Assembly: GCF_000720485.1 (NCBI RefSeq)
Contig: NZ_JOAX01000004.1
Location: forward strand, 62,001 to 126,000
Source: Streptomyces ochraceiscleroticus
GTDB taxonomy: Bacteria; Actinomycetota; Actinomycetes; Streptomycetales; Streptomycetaceae
Direction of reading: 5' to 3'
DNA length: 64,000 nucleotides
How positions within the stretch are numbered: position 1 is the stretch's first letter; each line of letters starts with the position of its first letter. Below the pieces are notes generated by a model that worked only from the letters and a program-made list of their open reading frames with translations, was not told the origin of the DNA and made no database searches. The translations under genes and the position numbers were made by a program. Below, piece by piece: positions 24,701 through 33,600 of this stretch.

Positions 24701-25894
24701 TCACCAGGTGACGGGCAGTTCGCGGACGCCGTAGAGCACCATGTCGTGCCGGAACGGCAGGTCCTCCAGCGGACGGCTGAGCTTCAGCGTGGGCACACGC
24801 GCGAAGAGACCGGCGAACACGGTGCTCAGCTCGACACGGGCGAGCGTCAGTCCGATGCACTTGTGGAAGCCGTGGCCGAACGCGACGTGCGCCTGCGGGT
24901 CCTTGCGGTGGATGTCGAAGGTGTCGGGGGCCTCGAAGACGGCAGCGTCGCGGTTGGCCGCGTTGATCATCACCAGGAGGCCGTCACCCGCGCGGATCTC
25001 TTGTCCGCCGACGGTGAGGTCCTCGGTCGCGGCGCGGGGCAGCCCGGCGTGGTTGATGGAGAGATAACGCAGGAGTTCCTCGATGGCCTGCGGATACAGC
25101 GACGGGTCCGCCTTGAGGTCGTCGAGCTGGTCCGGATGCTCCAGCAGCGTGGCCGTGCCCAGGCCGATCATCTGGGCCATCGTGTCGTAGCCGGAGAGCA
25201 TCAGCAGCGCGGCCAGTCCGACGAACTCGTCGTGGCTGAGCTTGCCCGCCTCCTCCTGGCCCACCAGGCGGCCGAGCATGTCGTCCGTCGGCTGCTGCTC
25301 CCGTGCCGTCACCACCCGGTCGAAGTACGCCATCAGCTCACGCGCCGCGCCTTCGGCCTGCTCGGGTGTGCTGCTGCGGTTGAGGATCGTGTCCGTGAGG
25401 GTCACGAAAATCGTGTGGTCCTCGTACGGCACGTCCAGCAGCTCGCACATCACAGTGGCGGCCATCGGGAACGCCAACTGCGTGACGAGGTCGGCGCTGT
25501 TCCCCTGGCGCACCATGTCGTCGAGCAGCGTGTCGAGGATGGCCTTCATCCGCGGCCGCTTCGCTTCCATCTGGGTGATCAGGAACTCGCGGGTCACCAG
25601 GCGGCGCAGCCGGGTGTGGTCCGGCGCGTCCTGGTTGAGGAAGAAGCCGGGCGGGATCGGAGTGTCACCGGAGATGTATGAGGGGTAGCCGGGCGTCTTC
25701 GGGTCCGAGCTGAACCGGGTGTCGGTGAGCACGGCGCGCACGTCGGCGTGGCGGGTCACCACCCAGACGGCCTCACCACGCGGCGTCTGCACCTGGAAGA
25801 CCGGCTGCTCGGCGCTGAGTTCGCGGTACTGGGGCGGCGGGTCCAGCGGGTGCCGGCGCGGCATCGGGAAGGCGGGTATGGCAGGAGCGGTCAT
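24701..25894 (-). CDS. Cytochrome P450 of the PKS-NRPS cluster
   Basis: 397-aa soluble bacterial P450. Heme-binding FGHGFHKCIGLTLARVEL, the EELLRYL (ExxR) helix and LLMLSGYDTMAQ in the I helix (the usual acidic-Thr pair is replaced by GYDT) are visible. ATG 25894 overlaps the stop of the reductase-domain gene (ATGA). No ferredoxin is adjacent. It probably hydroxylates or oxidises the acyl chain or peptide; substrate unknown. Confidence 0.92.
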   Translation of the reverse strand: MTAPAIPAFPMPRRHPLDPPPQYRELSAEQPVFQVQTPRGEAVWVVTRHADVRAVLTDTRFSSDPKTPGYPSYISGDTPIPPGFFLNQDAPDHTRLRRLVTREFLITQMEAKRPRMKAILDTLLDDMVRQGNSADLVTQLAFPMAATVMCELLDVPYEDHTIFVTLTDTILNRSSTPEQAEGAARELMAYFDRVVTAREQQPTDDMLGRLVGQEEAGKLSHDEFVGLAALLMLSGYDTMAQMIGLGTATLLEHPDQLDDLKADPSLYPQAIEELLRYLSINHAGLPRAATEDLTVGGQEIRAGDGLLVMINAANRDAAVFEAPDTFDIHRKDPQAHVAFGHGFHKCIGLTLARVELSTVFAGLFARVPTLKLSRPLEDLPFRHDMVLYGVRELPVTW

Positions 25895-27612
25895 GACGAT
25901 GCTCTCCACTGGTTCTGAGGGCGGGCGGTGCCACCGGGAGGGGCGGGCAGGAAGCCCGTCGAGACGAAGTAGTCGAGGTAGAGGTCGAACAGCTCGCGCT
26001 CGACCGGCTTGCACGCGATGCCTGAACCGTCGAGTGCGGCACGCAGGTTGTCGGTGCGGAAGTCGGGCTTGCTGCCCAGATAGCCCACTTCCTCGGCGGG
26101 CTGGTCCGCGCCGAACAGCGGAAGGTACACCGCGAGTTCGTTCTCCTCGCCGCGCTCCACGGCCGCGGCGAGCTCGCGGTACCAGTCCTGGTAGTCCAGC
26201 CGGCGCAGCGGATAGCCGTAGGCCACGATCAGCTCGAAGATCTCGTTCATGCTGACGGACCGCGCGCTGGGGACGTTGAATACCGCTTCCGCACGGCCTC
26301 CGGAGAGCGCGGTGTGCACCACTGTCGCGGCGCAGAAGTCCACGGGTACGAGGTCCAGCAGCAAGTCGTAGTCCAGGTAGGCGCCGAGCTGGACACAGCC
26401 CTTGATCAGGTGGTTGATGAAGGTGTCGGGCGAGCAGGCGCCGGTGGTCTGCGAGCCGGTGATGGCGCCCAGCCGGTACACATGGGCCGGCACGCCCCGG
26501 TCCCGTGCCTGGAGCATCAGGCTGTCGGCGACCCACTTCGACTGCCGGTAGCCGCCGACGACGTGATCGGCCTCGGTGAGCCTGGTCTCGGCCCAGCTGC
26601 GCTGCCCTTCATGGCCCGGGTAGACGCCGATCGTGGAGATGAAGTGCACGGCCTTGACCCGCTTCCGGCAGGCGAGCCGCAGCACCTCCATCGCGCCGAA
26701 CACATTGACCGGCTTGATCTTGGCGTAGGGCACGATCCAACTGGAGATCGCCGCGTTGTGGATGATCAGCTCCACCTCCGCGGCCAGCTCGTGGTACGTG
26801 CTCTTGCTCAGCCCGAGGTAGGGACGCCCCGTGTCACCGGGGACGCCGACAATGCGCTCCGCGTCCCCGTCACGCAGCAGCCCGTACTCGGCGAGGTTGC
26901 CGCGCACCCGCTCGCTCGCTTGGTCGGGCCCGTCGGCCCGGACCAGGACGTACACGGTGGCGGCCGAGCGGTCCAGCAGTTCGCGGAGCAGGAAGGCGCC
27001 GGTGTAGCCGGTGCCGCCGGTCAGCAGGACGGTGCGGTACGGACCCGTCGACGGCGGCAGCGCGCCTTCTTCGGGCACGATGTCGGCGGGCAGCACGGCG
27101 TCGGCCACCATCGCCTCGCTCGCGACGCCCCGGGGGTTGCCGGCCCCGGTCACCGTCGGGTCCGCCTGGGAGCTGACCATCCGTGCCAGTTGGGCGACCG
27201 TGGGGTCCTCGAACATCCGCCGCAGGTCGAGGCGTACGTCGTAGACATCGCGCACCTGGGCGGCCATCTGCAGCACCGTCAGCGAGTCGCCGCCCAGATC
27301 GAAGAAGCTGGTCTCCACGCCGACCTTCGGCAGGCCGAGCAGGTCCTGCCAGATCCTGGCCAATTCCGTCTCCACCGGCGTTCGCGGTGCGACGAAGGCG
27401 GTCTCGGGGCTCTCCTCCACGGTCAGGGGAGGCAGGCTGCCCCGGTCCACCTTGCCGTTGGGCAGCTTGGGGAGCTCCGGCAGCACTACGAAGTGTGCCG
27501 GGACCATGGCGTCCGGGAGGTGCGTCCGGGCGTAGGCACGCAGCGAGGAGCGCAGACCCGCGGCCCAGGACGAAGTGAGCGGGTCGTTGGCGAGTTGTCG
27601 GGTCGGGCTCAT
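25891..27612 (-). CDS. NRPS C-terminal piece: A10 tail, PCP, thioester reductase
   Basis: 573 aa. The first 55 residues are the end of an adenylation domain (LANDPLTSSW, PDAMVPAHFVVLPEL, LPNGKVDR = A10 lysine). PCP follows with SFFDLGGDSLTVLQ. From about residue 195 a thioester reductase domain shows VLLTGGTGYTGAFLL and YRQSKW (YxxxK). It should release the peptide as an aldehyde or alcohol. It completes module 2 of the larger NRPS, whose stop it overlaps (ATGA), so the adenylation domain is split over two proteins. The P450 start overlaps its stop. Confidence 0.9.
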   Translation of the reverse strand: MSPTRQLANDPLTSSWAAGLRSSLRAYARTHLPDAMVPAHFVVLPELPKLPNGKVDRGSLPPLTVEESPETAFVAPRTPVETELARIWQDLLGLPKVGVETSFFDLGGDSLTVLQMAAQVRDVYDVRLDLRRMFEDPTVAQLARMVSSQADPTVTGAGNPRGVASEAMVADAVLPADIVPEEGALPPSTGPYRTVLLTGGTGYTGAFLLRELLDRSAATVYVLVRADGPDQASERVRGNLAEYGLLRDGDAERIVGVPGDTGRPYLGLSKSTYHELAAEVELIIHNAAISSWIVPYAKIKPVNVFGAMEVLRLACRKRVKAVHFISTIGVYPGHEGQRSWAETRLTEADHVVGGYRQSKWVADSLMLQARDRGVPAHVYRLGAITGSQTTGACSPDTFINHLIKGCVQLGAYLDYDLLLDLVPVDFCAATVVHTALSGGRAEAVFNVPSARSVSMNEIFELIVAYGYPLRRLDYQDWYRELAAAVERGEENELAVYLPLFGADQPAEEVGYLGSKPDFRTDNLRAALDGSGIACKPVERELFDLYLDYFVSTGFLPAPPGGTARPQNQWRASS

Positions 27613-30600
27613 GCCTTGTCCTCAGCGTCGTCGTGGTGGGCGGGGACGGGCTTGTCGAATACGGCGTCGAAGACGCCCAGGCGGTTGTCCGGCGACACGA
27701 GGGTCCGGACCTGTCGGTCCGCCTCGGCGGCCAGGGCGAACAGCTCCTCCGGATGGGCACCGGCCGCCTCGTCCAGGTCCCACAGCAGTCGTTCCAGGTC
27801 CCAGGCGGTGGCCGTGCCGTCCGTCTCCTCCAGCGCCCGCACCGCCGCCGTGGTGCGCAACAGCCTCCGGTTGGGAATGCCGGTCACCACCAGGCCGCCG
27901 GTACCGCCGGCCAGCCGCTGTCGCAGGCTGTCGAGGCCGCCGTCGAGCGCATCCCAGCTGACACGGTCCTCGGTGCCGGCCGGCGCGGCCGGCTCCCCGA
28001 TCAGCAGCGTCACGTCATAGCGGAAGAGGGACAGCTCGTTGTCCGCACTGCCCCGCTTCAGCTCGACGCGGACCTCGCCGACGCCGTCGAGCTCGGCGGC
28101 CAGTTGGTGGAAGAAGGCGGGAGAGAGACACAGTTCCCGCTCCTCCTGCAGCTGCCGGGAGATCGCGGACCGGATCTCTTCGATCGTCTGGAGCGGTCCG
28201 GCCCTGTGCAGCTGCACGGCGGTGTGGAACTCTGGCAGCATCTCGACGGAGCGCACATCGCCGATGAAGACGGCGCCTCCCGGCCGTACGGCGCGTACCG
28301 CGTCGGTGAGCACCGTGCGCAGGTAGTCGGTGCCGGGGAAGTACTGCGCCACGGAGTTGATCACGACCGTGTCCAGGCTCCCGGCCTCAAGACCCGCCAG
28401 GTATTCGGGACCGGACTGCTTCAGCCGTACGTGCTCCGGGAGCGGACGCCCGAGGCTGGCGGCCGCGGCCGTGAGCGCGGCGGGCGAGACGTCGACACCG
28501 TGGTACTCCTCCACCTGGTCGGCCAGGTTCCGGAGCACCAGTCCGACGCCGACGCCGATGTCGGCAACGGCGGTCGGCCGCAGCGCGCGGATCCGGTCGA
28601 CGGTGTGCCCCAGCCACTCCCGCATCTCGGATACGGGGATCGGCTCACCGGTGTAGCTGCTGAGCCAGCCGGCGAACTCGGAACCGTCCTCGGCGGCGGC
28701 CTCCGCCGGCGGCGCGGTGTAGGCGCTCTCCCAGACCTCACCCCAGCGGCGGACATGTGCTTCCTGCACGGAGGCGTCGGACAGCGAATCCGCCGGGGAC
28801 ACATAGGCCACGAGCTCGGTGCCGTTGGCGCCTTCGACCGCGGTGACCGCGACCGCATCGAGCCTGGAGTGGCGGGAGAGCACACTCTCCACCTCGTCCG
28901 GCTCGACCCGGTGGCCGAGGATCTTCACCTGCCGGTCGACGCGGCCCAGGAACTCCAGGCTGCCGTCGGCGCGCCACCGTACGCGGTCACCGGTCCGGTA
29001 GAACCGCCCGCTGCCTTCCACGCCCGCGACGAACCGCTCCGCGGTCAGTTCCGGGCGCCCGATGTACCCCGCGGCAACGCCGTCGCCGCCGATCCACAGC
29101 TCACCGGAGACGCCGACCGGCAGCGGCCGGCCACGGCCGTCGACGACGCGTACCTCGGTGTTGGCGATCGGCCGGCCGATGGAAATGGTGTCGGCCGTCG
29201 CGTCGCGCTGGGCATCCAGTTCGTGCACCGTCGACCAGATGGTCGTCTCGGTGGGCCCGTACATGTTGCAGATCCGCACGCCGGGCAGGGCCTCGATCAG
29301 CCGCTGCGCCAGGCCCGAGGGGAATGCCTCGCCACCGATCAGCAGGGCACGCAGGCCGACCAGCGATTCCAGGGCCTCGGGCTCCGCCGCCACCGCGGTG
29401 AACAGCGACGGGGTGCCCTGCACGACGGTCACCCGGTGCCGCTCGCACAGCTCCGCGAAGGAGTGGGCGCTTTCGGCGACCTCGGCCTCGTGGGCGTCGC
29501 GGAGACGGTCGACCCACGTGAGGCTCTCCAGTACGGCGTCCGCCTCGACACCGAAGTCGACCAGACACGCGATCTCATCGACGCCCGCGGCGGCCAGATC
29601 ACGGACGAGTTCGGCGCAGGTGTCCGGGGAGCCGAACAGGCCGGAGGTCTCGAAGTACCGGCTGATCGCCATGTCGATGACGGCGTCGATCTGCTCCTCG
29701 GCGCCCATCTCCGGGAGGTCCTGACCGGTGGAGGCGAACAGGGTGCGCCACAGCTCGGTGGAGCTGCGCAGATAGTTGCGGAAGGGCTCGCGTGCCTGCT
29801 GCCTGGCCTGCTCGGTGTCGTCCGACATGAAGGTGTGCACCATCACGGTGACCTGTCCGGAGCCCGCGTGTCCGGCCGCTTCTCTCGCCTGCCGGTACGC
29901 CTTGATCTTCTCCGCCAGGTCGTCGGGGTCCTGGCCGAACAGGTGGGTGAGCAGATTGGCACCCGAGGCGCCGGCCTTCTCGAAGGTCTGGACGGTGCCG
30001 ACGGACGTGAGCCAGACCGGCGGCTCCGCCTGGACCGGTGCGGGGAAGATCCGTACGTCGACGAGTTCACCGCTGCCGCCGACGCGCTGCACCGGCTCAC
30101 CGCGCCACAGCTTGCGGAACTCCGCGAGCTGCTCGGACATGCGGTCCTTGCGCACCGGGAAGTTCTCCGGCCGCAGCACGAAGTCGTTGGAGTTCCAGCC
30201 CGCGGCGAACGCCAGGCCGACCCGGCCGTCCGAGAGGTTGTCGACGAGCGACCACTCCTCGGCGATGCGCACCGCGTCGTGCAGCGGGGACACGACACTG
30301 CCGCAGCGCAGTGCGATCCGGTCAGTGATGGTGGCCAGCGCGGCGGACATCACCGAGGGGTTGGGGTAGAGACCGCCGAATTCGTGGAAGTGCCGCTCGG
30401 GGGTCCATACGGCCTCGAAGCCGTGGGTGTCGGCGTAGCGTGCGGCGTCCAGCACCAGTTGGTAGCCCTCACGGTTGGACACGCCCGCCGAGGCGGCGAA
30501 GAAGAAGAGACTGAATCCGAGGGCCCGCTCCGTCGCCTCCGACTGCGGCACCAGATTGCTGATGATGCGCTCTCCCGCGACGACCACCTTGGCGCCGTGC

Positions 30601-33600
30601 GTGAGCGGCCACAGCAGCTCCAGCACGGAGATGTCGAAGGAGACGCTGGTCACCGCGAGCACCGCGTCCTCGAGGCCGCAGCCCACCCGCTCGTCCATGC
30701 CGGCGAAGAAGTTCACGGCGTTGCGGTGCCGGAGGGCGGTGCCCTTGGGCTTGCCCGTCGATCCCGACGTGTAAATGACGTACGCCGTGTCGTCACCGGA
30801 GACTTCGGTGCCCGGCTGCGTTCCGGGCAGCCCCTCGATGGTCTTCGCGTCCGCGATGATGTCCACCAGGTGAGGGGCTGTGATCCCGTCGGGGGTGCCC
30901 GGTCCCTTGATCAGGCAGCCGATGCCGGCGTCGGTGGCGATGTTCTCCAGCCGTCCCTTGGGGAACGACGGGTCCATCGGCACGTACGCGGCGCCGCTCT
31001 TGAGTACGGCGAGGAGAGCGACAACCAGGTCGATGCCGCGGCGCAGGCTCACGCCGACCAGGTCTCCGCGGCCGATGCCCTGGCCGCGCAGGTGGTGCGC
31101 GAGGCGGTTCGCCCGGGCGTCCAGCTCCGCGTAGCTGAGCTCATCGAAGCGGTGCGCGACCGCGATGGCGTCCGGGTGTGCCTGGACCTGGCGCTCGAAC
31201 TGTCCGTGCACAGTGTCCGCGGGGTCGTAGGCAACCGCGGTGTCGTTCCAGACAGCCAGCTGGGCATGTTCGGCCGGAGCCATCAGGTCGACGGCGGTGA
31301 GCTCCTCCTCCGGCTGCTGTGCTACGGCCGACAGAGCACGCTCGTAGTAACCGGCCAGCCGGGCGCAGAACTCCTCCGGCAGCACCGCCAGATCACAGTC
31401 GAGCCAGAGCTGGAGCTGCCCCTGCTCGGGGTCGATCAGGAAGTTCACGGCCAGCGGGTAGTTGGTTTCCGCGACGCCCACCGTGACGGCCATGAGCGCG
31501 TCCGCCGAACGGTGCCGGTCGCGGTGGAAGTCCATGAAGTTGACGTAGCTGTCGAGCTGGAGGCCCTCGCCCACGTCGTGCTGCATCTGCGCGAAGGGGT
31601 AGCGACGGTGCGCCGCGGACCGGCGCTCGTGGTCGAAGACCCTTCGCGCGGTGGCCAGGAGTGTGGCAGAGGACAGGTCCAGACGCAGCGGCAGCGTGTT
31701 CAGGAAGACGCCGATCGTCTCGTCGCCGCCCTCTTCCTCCAGCCGGGCATTGGCCACGACGCCGGTGAGTACTTCGTCGTCCCCACTCACCAGGCGCAGC
31801 ACCGCGAGGTGCGCGGTGGCCAGCAGCGACTTGAGCGGCAGCCCTTCGCGCCCGGCGAGGGCGCGCAGCGCTTCGGCCACCTCGCCATCCACCGGGACGT
31901 CGTACCGATGATTCGCGGCCGGCCGGGTGCCGTCGGGCCGCTCCTGCGCGGTGGTGCCACGGGACACCAGCCGGGTGGGCTCGGCACCTCGGAGCAGACC
32001 GGTCCAGTAGTCCCGCGATTCCTCGCTCGCGAGGGCCTGGCGCTCCGCTGCGACGAAGTCCCGGTAGACGGAGCGGACGGGCGGCAGATCCAGCTCCTCG
32101 CCGGAGAGGCGTGCCCGGTAGTGGTCGACGACCTCTTCGAGCATGCGCATGTCGCTCCACCCATCGAGGACGACGTGGTGTTCGATCACCGAGAGCTCGA
32201 AGGCGTCGGGGCCACAGGGATGGGCGACGAACTTCAGCAGCGGTGCCACTTCCGGGTCGAAGTGGGTGAACTTCGCCTGCTCGACCCACTCCTCCACGGC
32301 ATGCAGCCGGGCTGCGTCATCGAGGCCGCTGAGGTCCTCGCCGCTCTCCAGCGGGATAGTGACGCTGCTGTGCACGAGCTGCAGCGGCTCGGAGAAACGG
32401 GCCAGGTCGAAGGAGCAGCGCAGGGACGGGTGCCGGGCCGCGGTGTCATCGATCGCGGCGCGCAGGGCGTCGAGGTCGAGGCGGGTGGTGACCCTGGCGC
32501 TGGTCACCACCCGGTACACCGAAGAGTCGTCCGCGTAGGCCGCGTGGTAGAGCATGCCGGCCTGCATTGCGCTGAGCGGGTAGGCGTCGTCGATCCCGTC
32601 CGGCAGCAGCAGCCGGTCCTCGGCGGACAGCAGTCCGAAAGGCTCCCGGCCGACGGAGTCCTCCTGTTCCTTCAGTGGCTTGACGACGCGGGCGAGCTCG
32701 CGGATCGACGGTCCCTGGAACAGGTCGGCGACCTCGAAGGTGTAGCCGTGGCGCTCGACCTCCATACGGACTCGGATGGCGTGCATGGAGTCGCCGCCCA
32801 GGACGAAGAACGAGTCCTCCACACCAAACTCATCGGTGGCCAGGACGGTGCACCATGCCCGGTGCAGCAGCTCTTCCTCGGCAGTCTCCGGCGGCGTCGC
32901 CGCGCGTACCGGCCGTGCTTCCGGCATCGGCAGCGCCTTGCGGTCCAGCTTCCCGTTGGGCAGCAGTGGCAGGGCGTTGAGGGGGACGAAGTGGGCCGGG
33001 GCCATGTAGGCAGGCAGCCGCTCCCGCAGCCAGGCCAGCAGCTCAGCCGGTTGCGGCGCATCGCCTTCCGGCACGACATGCGCGATGAGCTGACGCTGTC
33101 CGTCGTTGCCGAGCGGCGCCGTGACCACCGCCTGCTCGATCGCCGGGTGGCTGAGCAGCGCGGACTCGATCTCGCCGGGCTCGATGCGGAAGCCGTGCAC
33201 CTTCACCTGGTGGTCGAGCCGGCCGCGGTACAGGACGACACCGTCCTCGCGGAGCACCGCCAGGTCTCCGGTCCGGTACAGCTTCCCGGGGCCGAAGGGA
33301 TTGTCGATGAAGCTCGCGGCGGTGAGTTCCGGGCGGTTGAGGTAACCAGAGGCGACCTGGACACCGCCGATGTGCAGCTCACCGGCGATCCCGTGCGGCA
33401 GCGGTCGCCCTTCCCGGTCCAGCACATACAGGCTGGTGTTGGCGACCGCCTTGCCGATGGGCACCGGACGCTGGGCGTCCTGCGGAGTGCACCGCCAGTA
33501 CGTGACGTCGATGGACGCCTCGGTCGGCCCGTAGAGGTTGTGCAGCTCGGGGGCTTCTTCGTCCGCACCGTACTGTTCGAAGAACCGGCCGACGGTCTCG

